From SIG78 sp036677805 (GTDB taxonomy: Bacteria; Verrucomicrobiota; Lentisphaeria; Victivallales; Victivallaceae), in the NCBI GenBank assembly GCA_036677805.1, contig JAVBVS010000022.1:1-64000 (forward strand): 64,000 nt of DNA, given 5' to 3'. The position numbers were made by a program, and so were the translations under genes. Positions 6,801 to 13,915 of the stretch are shown in pieces (position 1 is the first letter of the stretch; the number at the start of each line of letters is the position of its first letter). The notes below the pieces were generated by a model. The model made no database searches. It had not been told where the DNA came from and worked only from the letters and a program-made list of their open reading frames with translations.

Positions 6801-8117
6801 ATGAATAATGAGGTTTTACCATCTGCGCCCGCCGTCGAAAAGAAGGTATTGGCCGCCATCTTGCGCAAGCCCGCGCTGTTCGATCTGGCCCAAGCCGAAG
6901 GCCTGACCGCCGCCGCATTTCAACAGACCGATTATCGTCGGATTATTGAGACGATGAGTGCCGAGGCTGCCGCCGGGCGCTCGATTGATGAAGTCGCGCT
7001 GTTGACGCTGCTGCCCGACGATGTGCCGCTGCTGGGAGAACTATTGACCGAAACCATTGCGACCGACGCCAATTTCCCCGAATGGCTGGCGATGCTGCGC
7101 AAATATCAGGCGGCGCGTGGGATGATCGCACAAACGGCCAGGATTCAGCGTGAAGCCGCTTCCTCGCCCGCCGAGGTTGAAAAGCTGCTGGATGACATAG
7201 AGGCGGCGACCATTGACGCGCGGCGCTTGCTGGCGGCGGATCAAGGCGGCGACATGACCGCAACGGTGGCCGAAGTCGAATACAATCTGGAGCATCCGCG
7301 CATGGTGTTGCCGCTTTTTCCTGTCGGGTCCGAGGCCGCCGAAGCTGTGCAGCTGCATCCCGGTGAGATGCTGGTAATCGGAGCCAAGACGGGATTCGGC
7401 AAAACCGCGCTGGCGGCTGGATTCGCCGCCGAACTGACCGGCGCGGGACGCGGGGTGTTGTATATCTGTACTGAATCAAGCTCCGCCGATATTCTGGCGC
7501 GACTGGCGGGCGCGGAATCCGGGGTAAGCCATTTCCGCGCCACTGCTGGCCGGGCTTCCACCGAGGAAAAACAGCGTTTCCGCTCCGCAATTGACGCATT
7601 CAAAGCGCGGCGGCTGGTCATTCGAGGATGCGAACGCGGGATCATTACGGCGGCCACCGTCCGGGACGAATTGCGCAAGATGCGGATCGCATTCGGACGC
7701 TGCGATGTGGTGATTATTGATTTTCTTCAGGGATTGAGCGCGATGCCGAATATGCCCCGTGCTTCGGCGCTGGAACAGATCACCCGGACCGTGACCGCGC
7801 TCCATGACCTGTTTATTCAAGCTGGCGCGGCGGGCATTGTGATAAGTCAATTCAACCGCGCCGGACAAATGGCCGGCGGCGATGACGGATTGCCTAATCT
7901 GACCTGGCTCAAGGATACCAGCAGCCTTGAACAACTGGCGCATACCGTCGCATTTTTGTATCGGCAAAAAGCCGACGACGCGAAGACGGTGTTTTTTTCC
8001 GCCAAGACTCGCAACCAAGCGCCATTCACAGTTGTGCTGGGCTTTGACGGCGCACGATACACCAGCGCGCCCCGGTTCCCGACTGAAGGGAGATACAGCC
8101 ATGATGCAGCGCATTGA
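6801..8117 (+). CDS. DnaB-like replicative helicase
   Basis: The 438-residue protein has an N-terminal DnaB-type helical domain (about residues 8-110, VEKKVLAAILRKPALFDLAQ) and a RecA-like hexameric helicase domain. Walker A is GAKTGFGKT at residues 194-202 (K201); the Walker B-like segment is DVVIIDFLQGLSAM; ISQFNRAGQ and SLEQLAHTVAFLYR correspond to later DnaB motifs. AGGAGGAGCC precedes the ATG. It unwinds DNA at the element's replication fork, probably recruited by the organiser encoded just upstream. It overlaps the resolvase gene by 17 bases. Confidence 0.85.
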   Translation: MNNEVLPSAPAVEKKVLAAILRKPALFDLAQAEGLTAAAFQQTDYRRIIETMSAEAAAGRSIDEVALLTLLPDDVPLLGELLTETIATDANFPEWLAMLRKYQAARGMIAQTARIQREAASSPAEVEKLLDDIEAATIDARRLLAADQGGDMTATVAEVEYNLEHPRMVLPLFPVGSEAAEAVQLHPGEMLVIGAKTGFGKTALAAGFAAELTGAGRGVLYICTESSSADILARLAGAESGVSHFRATAGRASTEEKQRFRSAIDAFKARRLVIRGCERGIITAATVRDELRKMRIAFGRCDVVIIDFLQGLSAMPNMPRASALEQITRTVTALHDLFIQAGAAGIVISQFNRAGQMAGGDDGLPNLTWLKDTSSLEQLAHTVAFLYRQKADDAKTVFFSAKTRNQAPFTVVLGFDGARYTSAPRFPTEGRYSHDAAH

Positions 8118-8565
8118 ACTTTACTTTCCCGGCGAACCGAAGGCGGTGCAGTCGTTCCGCTTCACCCGGGAAGGACGGCGCTTTCAGCCCAAGGCAACGA
8201 CCGATTGGAAGGGCTATATCCGCCTGGCGGCGCTGGAACAGTTGCCGCAGGACTTCCGGCTTCTGGATTGCCCGCTGGCGCTGTCAGTCGGGTTTGCATT
8301 CCCGCCGCTGGCGGCATTTCCCAAAGTCAAGCGCGCCGCGCTGGAGGCTGGCGCGATGCTGTGGAAGTCAACCCGCCCGGACCTGACCGACAACCTGATG
8401 AAGGGGCTTTGCGACGCACTGACCGGGATTGTCTGGATCGATGACGCGCGAATCTGCAAGGTTGCCAGCGCTAAGACTTACAGCCTCGAACCCGGAATCA
8501 CGGTGATCGTCGAGCCGCTGGAAGCGATGCTATTATCAATCCCAAAAGAGGAAGAATTATTATGA
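8101..8565 (+). CDS. RusA-family Holliday junction resolvase
   Basis: The 154-residue protein matches RusA in length and pattern: an N-terminal strand ELYFPGEPKAVQSFRF, a central RPDLTDNLMKGLCDALTG and WIDDARI, which supply the conserved acidic residues that bind Mg2+. RusA enzymes cut four-way junctions during phage recombination and replication. The start ATG ATG at 8101 lies inside the helicase gene end, with GAAGGGAGA upstream. It overlaps the next gene by four bases (ATGA), so helicase, resolvase and the following gene form one unit. Confidence 0.8.
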   Translation: MMQRIELYFPGEPKAVQSFRFTREGRRFQPKATTDWKGYIRLAALEQLPQDFRLLDCPLALSVGFAFPPLAAFPKVKRAALEAGAMLWKSTRPDLTDNLMKGLCDALTGIVWIDDARICKVASAKTYSLEPGITVIVEPLEAMLLSIPKEEELL

Positions 8566-8888
8566 GCAATGATTTCATCACGGAATTGAAAATTCACACC
8601 ATCACGATTGACGGGCGACCGTTCTTTCCGGCGGCGATTTTCCCTGAAATTATTCGGCAATCAGCCGTCAGATGGCAAATTGATTTTAAAATCATGGATG
8701 GAAAAATTTTCCTTGATGCGGAGCAAATGGTCAGAGCCATGAAACGCGACACAGCCAAGCTGAGCTACGAAGCGGAGGCAATGAAATCACAGATAGCCGC
8801 ATTTGCCCGCAGACACCCATTCCGATATTGCTTTGCGACGTTGACGCGCTGGTTCGACGACCTGTTGCACATCGATCGCTTTCAATGA
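8562..8888 (+). CDS. Unknown 108-residue protein
   Basis: The gene overlaps the resolvase stop by four bases and has GAGGAAGAATT as ribosome site. The N-terminal part (ITIDGRPFFPAAIFPEIIRQ) is strand-like and resembles the start of Rha/antirepressor-like or KilA-type phage proteins only loosely; the C-terminal half is helical. No catalytic motif is seen. Its position ends the replication block of the element. Confidence 0.55.
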   Translation: MSNDFITELKIHTITIDGRPFFPAAIFPEIIRQSAVRWQIDFKIMDGKIFLDAEQMVRAMKRDTAKLSYEAEAMKSQIAAFARRHPFRYCFATLTRWFDDLLHIDRFQ

Positions 8889-9004
8889 CCGAACCGTCGC
8901 GGGTCCTTCCGAAGGGGGTGGGGGGGGTGGTTGGTGGCCGCGTCAGTGTGTGTAAAAAATAAATTTTCCCGAAAAAAATCAAGAGCAACGAAAGCAACAA
9001 AATT
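8889..9004 (+). other. G-rich, cos-like intergenic tract before the terminase candidate
   Basis: GTCGCGGGTCCTTCCGAAGG is followed by a G-run block at 8913-8937 (GGGGGTGGGGGGGGTGGTTGG), able to form a G-quadruplex, and then an A-rich stretch. In lambda-like phages the packaging site cos lies just upstream of the small terminase gene and carries a GCGGGT-type sequence. The position fits, but no cos site can be proved from sequence alone. Confidence 0.4.
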
Positions 9005-9460
9005 ATGGTTAAGCGAGAATTTGTGACGCAAGCGGAATATGCCAGAAGATACGGAGTAAACCGTTCATCCGTGAATCGTGCGCTCAAAACAGGGCGTTTG
9101 CCGTCTTGCGGGGGGCTGGTCGACGCGTCGCAAGATATTCGAAAAAACCGATTGCGCGTTCCGCAACAAGAATACAACGATTCGACATTGTCCGCTTTGC
9201 AAAAAGCGAGACTGGCTAAAATCAATGTCGATACCGAGGCACAGCAGCAGAAGCTGGATCGCTACCAGAACGAGCTTTTACAGCAGTTTTCGACAATGGC
9301 GGTCGACACGTTTTATGAATCCTTTGCCGGATTCAAAAACAACCTTATTGGCTTGCGCTTAAATGCGGAGCAGTTGAAAACCTTGCGCGAAATATGGGAT
9401 CGATGCGTTAAAGATTGGGTGCAACGGATGAAGAAGTTTGATTCAGCAGGGGAGCATTGA
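9005..9460 (+). CDS. Small terminase (Nu1-like) candidate
   Basis: The 151-residue protein has an N-terminal helix-turn-helix (TQAEYARRYGVNRSSVNRAL) with a wing, then a long charged helix (TLSALQKARLAKINVDTEAQ onward) and a C-terminal helical part. That architecture is the one of Nu1-type phage small terminase subunits: winged HTH, coiled-coil, assembly region. No large terminase gene follows, which would be normal in a satellite that borrows the helper's motor. A general HTH regulator with a coiled coil is the alternative. The ATG at 9005 has only a weak upstream site. Confidence 0.5.
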   Translation: MVKREFVTQAEYARRYGVNRSSVNRALKTGRLPSCGGLVDASQDIRKNRLRVPQQEYNDSTLSALQKARLAKINVDTEAQQQKLDRYQNELLQQFSTMAVDTFYESFAGFKNNLIGLRLNAEQLKTLREIWDRCVKDWVQRMKKFDSAGEH

Positions 9461-9551
9461 CCCCGACCGGGGGATAAGAGGCGGTCCGCTGGAAGCGATG
9501 ATTCTGCCGGGCAGGGAAAACAATGAATCGCATTTTTCTTGAAATCGGCCC

Positions 9552-9580
9552 TTGAAAACTATAACGGAATGCGTTATATT
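9552..9580 (+). promoter_or_regulatory. Promoter and operator of the higBA pair
   Basis: TTGAAA (9552-9557), 17 bases, TATATT (9575-9580) make a near-ideal promoter 19 bases before the toxin start. The inverted repeat ATAACG (9561-9566) / CGTTAT (9572-9577) lies across the spacer and -10 box, where the HigA antitoxin would be expected to bind and repress. Confidence 0.75.
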
Positions 9581-9599
9581 ATAGACAGGAGAATAAAGC

Positions 9600-9881
9600 A
9601 TGATTCGCGGATTCAAGGACAGGGAAGCCGAAAAGATTTTCGACGGTGAGCGGTCGAAGAAGCTGCCGGGCGATATTCAGCAGACCGCGCGGCGGCGGCT
9701 GATTCTGCTTCATGGCGCGGTCGATCTGTTGGATTTGCGGAATCCTCCGAGCAACCATTTCGAGGCGTTGAGCGGAAAGCGGCAGGGGCAATTCAGCATT
9801 CGGATCAACGCGCAATGGCGGATCTGCTTCACGTGGGATGAAAGCGGCGCGGATGACGTCGAAATCGTGGATTATCATTAA
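9600..9881 (+). CDS. higB: HigB-type toxin (RelE superfamily mRNA interferase)
   Basis: The 93-residue protein has the full HigB pattern: IRGFKDREAEKIFDGERSKK at the start, a central LLDLRNPPSNHFEALSG and a C-terminal QFSIRINAQWRICFTW followed by VEIVDYH. HigB toxins cut mRNA on the ribosome. Length is normal for the family. GGAGAATAAAGC precedes the ATG. The antitoxin gene follows after 17 bases, toxin first, as is usual for higBA. It likely stabilises the element or acts as an abortive-infection system. Confidence 0.9.
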   Translation: MIRGFKDREAEKIFDGERSKKLPGDIQQTARRRLILLHGAVDLLDLRNPPSNHFEALSGKRQGQFSIRINAQWRICFTWDESGADDVEIVDYH

Positions 9882-9898
9882 CCCGAGGAGGTGATATT

Positions 9899-10228
9899 AT
9901 GGCGAAGGAAAAAATCGAATATCTCGCTCCGGTTCACCCCGGGGAAATCCTGTGGCTTGACTTCATGGAGCCGCTGGGGCTGTCGCAGAACAAGCTGGCG
10001 CGGGAAATCAAGGTGCCGCCGCGCCGGATCAATGAGATCGTTCACGGCAAGCGGGGCATTACGGCGGATACCGCCATGCGGCTTTCGCGGTTTTTCGGCA
10101 CCAGCGCCGAGCTGTGGCTCAATCTTCAAGCCCATTACGAGCTCGATTGCCTGAAGCGCGCCGAACGCGAAGGCAAGACGCTGTTTGCGCTGATCAAGGC
10201 GTTCAAGCCCGCCGCCGCCATGCTGTGA
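9899..10228 (+). CDS. higA: HigA-type antitoxin (XRE family)
   Basis: The 109-residue protein begins with the HigA signature VHPGEILWLDFMEPLGLSQN and carries an XRE helix-turn-helix (LSQNKLAREIKVPPRRINEI, then HGKRGITADTAMRLSRFFG). It neutralises HigB and represses the operon through the palindrome at 9561-9577. GAGGAGGTGATATT is a strong ribosome site, consistent with antitoxin excess. The C-terminus is longer than in many HigA proteins by a short helical tail. Confidence 0.9.
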   Translation: MAKEKIEYLAPVHPGEILWLDFMEPLGLSQNKLAREIKVPPRRINEIVHGKRGITADTAMRLSRFFGTSAELWLNLQAHYELDCLKRAEREGKTLFALIKAFKPAAAML

Positions 10229-10708
10229 CCGTCAGCTTACCGTCTACCGGAACCCCGGCTGGCGTCGACGGGATATTCAACGGACGGAAAATTGTGTCGG
10301 TTGAAATCACCCCTTCGAGACGATTGCATCCGGCCAACACAAAATTGTGTCGGCTGAATTCATCGGGAACTTGCTGGCGGCGACCGATTGCGTCGATGAC
10401 ATCCGCAGTACGGATAACATCAAGGGTATCATTACTACAGACACCCTTTTGATTCGATGAATTTCATCATTAGTAACGATGATATCATTAGCAATGACCC
10501 CATCAAGGGTATTGATAGCATCACCCCCCCTCTTGGTTCAGGCGGCTTCTTACCTTGTTCGTCCTCATATTCGGGCAATCCCAAATTGGCGGGTATGAAT
10601 ATGAACTCCACTCCGGCCCCGCTTGTAACAATCCCCGGCGCGGCGCGGTCCATCCGCTTATCGGAACCGAACTGTTTGACGCCAAACCATAACGGAGGAG
10701 GATGAAGC
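10229..10708. other. Non-coding, repeat-containing region
   Basis: No convincing gene is seen in these 480 bases. AAAATTGTGTCGGYTGAA occurs at 10288-10305 and 10341-10358 (17 of 18 identical). CATCAAGGGTAT occurs at 10418-10429 and 10501-10512, and its first copy can pair with ACCCTTTTGAT at about 10443-10453. Three TATCATTA/CATCATTA elements lie between 10428 and 10491. An open frame exists on each strand at 10435-10758, but neither has a ribosome site and recognisable motif. It may be a control, packaging or second origin region. Confidence 0.5.
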
Positions 10709-10891
10709 ATGGCTAATGTTGATGGATGGATTGCCAATACCGCCGAAATCGCCCGCAACTGGCGTATCCCTCACAAGGAAACCCGTGAGAGTCTGATTCT
10801 CTACAAGCAAGCATGGGTCAAGCGCCAGAAAAAGCGTGAAAAGAAACTGGCCCAGCAGCTTGCGGACAAACAACAGCAGGGGGAATCATGA
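10709..10891 (+). CDS. Small basic protein, 60 residues
   Basis: ACGGAGGAGGATGAAGC is an excellent ribosome site before the ATG. The start, MANVDGWIANTAEIARNWRI, looks like a short helix-turn-helix-like segment, and the C-terminal half is a lysine/arginine- and glutamine-rich helix. It overlaps the next gene by four bases. No family is recognised; a small DNA- or RNA-binding role is conceivable. Confidence 0.6.
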   Translation: MANVDGWIANTAEIARNWRIPHKETRESLILYKQAWVKRQKKREKKLAQQLADKQQQGES

Positions 10892-11160
10892 TTCGAGACA
10901 ATAGTAAAACCGTCGCGCGAATTTGCGCCGAGAAATGGCCGCGCGTATTGCCGATTACGCTGGCCGGGGCCTATGTTGGAGAAGTTCCGGAGGCGTTCAG
11001 GAAAAGCCCGTTCGCGCACCTGATCCGCCATAGCTGGAGCGGACGCGAATTCGTGGACCGCGAAGAACTCGACCGCGCTTTCACCGAATGGGTCGACCAA
11101 CACCCGGAGGAAAGCATAAGGGAGGCGGGTAATCAAACTCCGGACGGCGGCGCGCAATAA
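10888..11160 (+). CDS. Unknown 90-residue protein
   Basis: The gene is coupled to the preceding one by an ATGA overlap and GCAGGGGGAATC ribosome site. The product is a small soluble protein with PITLAGAYVGEVPEAFRKSP and HSWSGREFVDREELDRAFTE segments and an acidic, disordered C-terminus. The pattern of alternating hydrophobic residues suggests a compact fold. I do not recognise a family. Confidence 0.6.
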   Translation: MIRDNSKTVARICAEKWPRVLPITLAGAYVGEVPEAFRKSPFAHLIRHSWSGREFVDREELDRAFTEWVDQHPEESIREAGNQTPDGGAQ

Positions 11161-11198
11161 CCGGCGTCGGCGAATCCCGGCTTTTTGCGTCCGGCGAT

Positions 11199-11227
11199 TT
11201 GACAACCCGCCGGACCGGTGATATAGT
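11199..11227 (+). promoter_or_regulatory. Strong consensus promoter
   Basis: TTGACA (11199-11204) and TATAGT (11222-11227) with exactly 17 bases between them form the best sigma-70-type promoter in the element. Transcription would start near 11234, about 200 bases before the next gene. Confidence 0.8.
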
Positions 11228-11407
11228 TTTCCTGTCGCTGGCCTAGGAACCGCGACCGCCATGTGTTTTCAGTCTTGCAGGGATGCAAGATCGGGCGCTA
11301 AACGAAAACTTTTTTTTATGGTCCTTGGGGCTTTGCCGTTTCCGTGAAACGCCGGAATTATCCGCCCGGCGCAAGGTGTCCTAGCACCGACCGGAAGCGG
11401 CTTTTTC
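11228..11407 (+). other. Structured leader or small RNA
   Basis: The region behind the strong promoter has several short hairpins: GTCGC/GCGAC around 11234-11256, the perfect TCTTGCA-GGGA-TGCAAGA around 11273-11290, and GGTG/CACC around 11374-11388. A long leader of this kind before a single gene suggests a regulatory 5' region or an independent small RNA. I see no match to a known riboswitch. Confidence 0.35.
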
Positions 11408-11434
11408 ATGCCCGGAGGCCGGGGAGAAATCGCC

Positions 11435-12106
11435 ATGATCGAATCGACCGTCACCAGCCGGGGCGCGGCCACCGTCGCGCCGGAAACCGCCAACGCGCAA
11501 TCCTGCGGAACTTTGCCCCCGAAGGACACCAAGACAGCCGAAAGCGGCCAAGCCGCGCCGGAAGGGCCTTTCCGGGCCGTTGCGCCCGCATCCCCGGCGG
11601 CGACACCGAAGCAAGCCATTCCGCGAACGCTGACGGGGCGGAACAGTCGGCGCGTAACCGGACAGCCGAAAACCGCCAAGCCGCGCCAAAAGTGCCAATC
11701 CGGCTTAGATTTGCGGGCCTTCGTCGAGGAGGCCAGCGAAGCCACCGGCAAGCCCATGCGCCAAATCGTGAAAGAGGCGCTGGAATGCGGCGTCGGACAG
11801 CTTCCCCCCGGCACCCTGAAAGGCCGGGCATTCGCGCAGGAGTTCATCCGGCGCATGATCGAAACCGAAATCAGCCTGGTCAAGGAAAACGGTCAGGAGT
11901 TCGAGCGCTTCATCGATGACCCGGAAACGCGGCGGGAGTGCTTTCAGGAGATGCAGGAGCATCGGAACCGGCTGGCATTCCTGCGGGCCGCCGCCGCCCA
12001 GGAGGAGTTTGACGACATGATCGGGCTGGCGCGCTGGATGCAAACCGCAATGGAAAAGGGCGGCTACGCCGATATGATGCTGGGCGTTCTCTGCTCCATC
12101 GCCTGA
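11435..12106 (+). CDS. Unknown protein with disordered N-terminus and RHH-like centre
   Basis: From the ATG at 11435 (site GGGGAG upstream; an in-frame ATG at 11408 is possible) the product has about 223 residues. Residues 1-85 are low-complexity, rich in A, P, T and Q. A central LDLRAFVEEASEATGKPMRQ, then IVKEALECG, looks like a ribbon-helix-helix or short HTH. The C-terminal half is a helical, acidic region. The gene stands alone between a strong promoter and a terminator. No family is recognised; a regulator or copy-control protein is possible. Confidence 0.55.
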   Translation: MIESTVTSRGAATVAPETANAQSCGTLPPKDTKTAESGQAAPEGPFRAVAPASPAATPKQAIPRTLTGRNSRRVTGQPKTAKPRQKCQSGLDLRAFVEEASEATGKPMRQIVKEALECGVGQLPPGTLKGRAFAQEFIRRMIETEISLVKENGQEFERFIDDPETRRECFQEMQEHRNRLAFLRAAAAQEEFDDMIGLARWMQTAMEKGGYADMMLGVLCSIA

Positions 12107-12121
12107 CCGCTTCCCTTCCGA

Positions 12122-12148
12122 AACTCCGGCTTGCCCCCGGAGTTTTCG
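12122..12148 (+). terminator. Terminator after the 11435-12106 gene
   Basis: AACTCCGG (12122-12129) pairs perfectly with CCGGAGTT (12137-12144) across a seven-base loop and is followed by TT and C. The U tract is short, so it may be a weak terminator. Confidence 0.5.
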
Positions 12149-12364
12149 GAGGCCGCCGCCATATCCCGCTCGATGACAAGCCCAAATTGGCTTGAAGTCA
12201 TTCGTCAGGCACTTGCAATGATTCAACGGCCCGGATACCCCTTACAAACCGCCACGCCTCCACTTTTTTGCGGAGGCCCCGAAAAATGCAACTTTTGAGC
12301 CCCTGACAGCCTCTAATCATCATTTCGGGAGCATTGCAATAACGATTTTCCGGGGGGAAAGAGC

Positions 12365-12655
12365 ATGTTGATCAAATGCAGTGAATGCGGCGCGGAAGTT
12401 TCCAATCAGGCAAACAAATGTCCCAAATGCGGCGCGCCGACCGCACAGAAGAAATCAGGAATCGCCATAATCGGGGCCGTCATTTTCTTTTTGCTGGCAG
12501 CGGTGTGTGCTTATGCTCAGATCGTAGCTTTTTGCATCCCGGTTCCGGAAAATATAGATGTGACATTTGCCGACGAAATTTCCTATCCGGTTCTGATCGC
12601 ATTTCTGCTTTTTATATTCCTCGGCGTGGCGTGTCTGAAATATCGGAAAAAATAG
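12365..12655 (+). CDS. Small zinc-ribbon membrane protein
   Basis: The 96-residue protein has an N-terminal zinc ribbon (CSECGAEVSNQANKCPKCGA, two CxxC pairs) and two hydrophobic helices, SGIAIIGAVIFFLLAAVCAY and YPVLIAFLLFIFLGVACL. The zinc ribbon would face the cytoplasm. GGGGGGAAAGAGC precedes the ATG. It pairs with a second zinc-ribbon membrane gene downstream. Such proteins occur in mobile elements and in some defence loci, but their function is not established. Confidence 0.7.
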   Translation: MLIKCSECGAEVSNQANKCPKCGAPTAQKKSGIAIIGAVIFFLLAAVCAYAQIVAFCIPVPENIDVTFADEISYPVLIAFLLFIFLGVACLKYRKK

Positions 12656-12721
12656 GCTTGAACCGACCTGCGGAATTTGCAGGGTGGTTTTTGAATGATA
12701 AACACAGGGGATTGGGGAATC

Positions 12722-13225
12722 ATGCTTACCATCTGTACGCATTGCAACGGAAAGTTTGAAGTCGATGAATCGGCAATCGGGCGCGCGGCGACTTGCCCGG
12801 ACTGCGAAGAACGCTTTGTAGTGCGCGACGCCACCGATGTCGAAATGGAGCAGCTAAAAGAAAGTCCGCCACCCCCGGAAGCGCCTCAACCCGCCCCCGC
12901 GCCATCGAACAATTCCGGTTTTTCTGGCAATCATCGAAGCGCAAGGGAGATTTCTACCGGCAACCCCAAAGGACGGTTTATCCGGCCATGGGAATGCGTC
13001 GTGATTGATATTGTCGCATTGATTTTGGCTGTTCCGGCTGTCGTTGTTATTATAATAGGTCTGATAGGTTTGGTGGGCTCGTTGAACTCGGAACGCGTGT
13101 ATGTTTCAGAGTTTCTTTCCTATGGTATAACCGTATTGGCGCTTTTCACTCCCGCAACATTGCTGTTTGCTTTTTCGAAAATGCTCTATATATTGGGTAA
13201 AATCGAATACAATCAGCAGAAGTAA
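12722..13225 (+). CDS. Zinc-ribbon membrane protein (MJ0042-type finger)
   Basis: Starting at 12722 the product has about 167 residues (an ATG at 12695 would add nine). The N-terminus, CTHCNGKFEVDESAIGRAAT then CPDCEERF, is an MJ0042-type zinc finger. A proline-rich linker (about residues 45-75) leads to two transmembrane helices, VVIDIVALILAVPAVVVIII and a second near YGITVLALFTPATLLFAF. Topology is like that of the preceding gene. Together they look like a two-gene cargo module at the right end of the element. Confidence 0.65.
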   Translation: MLTICTHCNGKFEVDESAIGRAATCPDCEERFVVRDATDVEMEQLKESPPPPEAPQPAPAPSNNSGFSGNHRSAREISTGNPKGRFIRPWECVVIDIVALILAVPAVVVIIIGLIGLVGSLNSERVYVSEFLSYGITVLALFTPATLLFAFSKMLYILGKIEYNQQK

Positions 13226-13843
13226 AACGCCATCGGGATTACAATTTATCCGCCAGCCATAGCATCAAACATGTATCTCAAATCATGTTCGATACGCGCC
13301 CCATCTGCCCCGACGAAATGTCGGCACAGGTTCCGAATCACCGGACGCAATCCGGTAATACAGATCGCATAATTTCAGAAAAAACCGTGAAATGTAGTAC
13401 GGAATTTTTCCGGGCGCACAGCCCGGTATGACGTGAATTTGAGCTGAATTTAGAACATTTTTAGAACATTTTGCGCTTAAACCCCGATTTTCCCGCCTCC
13501 GCCTCACCCCCGCCGGGGCGGTGAAGCATCTCAAAACGCTTTCCCCCTGCGACCGTAGTAGGGACTCTTTTTCACACGATGTCAAAAATGGCTGAAAAAA
13601 GGCAAAATCCCCGCAAAAGTGAGTTTTCCCGCCTCAAAACCGTTCCTATTCGCCAGGGGAACCAGAAAAAATTCTTATTATTCACGTTTTTGGCGTGTTA
13701 TCGTCCCGCGAAAAAATATTGCCTCCCCGCATTTTTCATAATTCGAGGCGAGGTTTTCAGTTTCCCCCCTCAATTTTTTTTGTTGTTATGTTGTTGTTAT
13801 TCGCAATATCAGGGGGTAAAAACGGGATTCAGGCGATAAAGAA
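13226..13843. other. Right-end non-coding region with short repeats
   Basis: No convincing gene was found. A hairpin CCGGGC/GCCCGG lies at 13410-13426. TTTAGAACATT occurs twice in tandem with an 11-base period at 13449-13472. The T-rich TTGTTGTT block at 13773-13807 resembles the one at the left end. These may be integrase or excisionase binding sites. A frame at 13579-13839 has no ribosome site and an unnatural composition. Confidence 0.5.
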
Positions 13844-13875
13844 AAATCCCCGGCTTGAGCTTAAACCGGGGATTT
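13844..13875 (-). terminator. Terminator of tRNA-Val, inside element 2
   Basis: AAATCCCCGG (13844-13853) pairs perfectly with CCGGGGATTT (13866-13875). Read on the minus strand it lies 13 bases beyond the tRNA 3' end and is followed by TTC and TTT, so it can end tRNA transcription. Being inside the element, it was brought in by it and replaces the original downstream sequence. Confidence 0.65.
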
Positions 13876-13883
13876 GAGGGCAA

Positions 13884-13915
13884 AAAAATGGTGGGCGTAG
13901 TAGAACTCGAATCTA
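13884..13915. repeat. att site at the tRNA-Val 3' end (right end of element 2)
   Basis: These 32 bases are an exact copy of 2167-2198. Here they keep the tRNA gene intact, covering CCA, acceptor and T arm, so integration regenerates a functional tRNA. Confidence 0.9.

Larger units (their letters stand above)
2199..13883. mobile_element. Integrated element 2 (about 11.7 kb), phage-satellite-like
   Basis: The element is flanked by exact 32-bp att repeats and inserted at the 3' end of tRNA-Val(GAC). It carries its own integrase next to the left att site, an AlpA-like HTH protein, phage-type replication genes (organiser, DnaB-like helicase, RusA-like resolvase), a Nu1-like small-terminase candidate and a toxin-antitoxin pair. 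I found no capsid, portal, large terminase, lysis, relaxase or conjugation gene. This content is known from phage-inducible chromosomal islands. A decayed prophage or an integrated phage-plasmid remnant are the main alternatives. Confidence 0.8.

Noticed and set aside
8714..8888. Rha/KilA-type antirepressor for the 108-residue gene
   Set aside because: Only a vague similarity of the N-terminal strands was seen; not enough for a family call.
10435..10758. Open frames on both strands (10457-10705 plus, 10435-10758 minus)
   Set aside because: Neither has a good ribosome site or a recognisable motif, and they overlap the start region of the well-supported gene at 10709. The minus frame has some protein-like stretches, so a decayed gene remains possible.
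12256..12278. Hairpin CCTCC/GGAGG as a terminator
   Set aside because: The stem is only five to six pairs and the T-run is in the loop, not after the stem.
13579..13839. 86-residue open frame near the right end of element 2
   Set aside because: Composition is unnatural, with long F, L and C runs from the T-rich repeat, and there is no ribosome site.
2199..13883. Integrative conjugative element
   Set aside because: No relaxase, coupling protein or type IV secretion gene is present, and the replication genes are of phage type.
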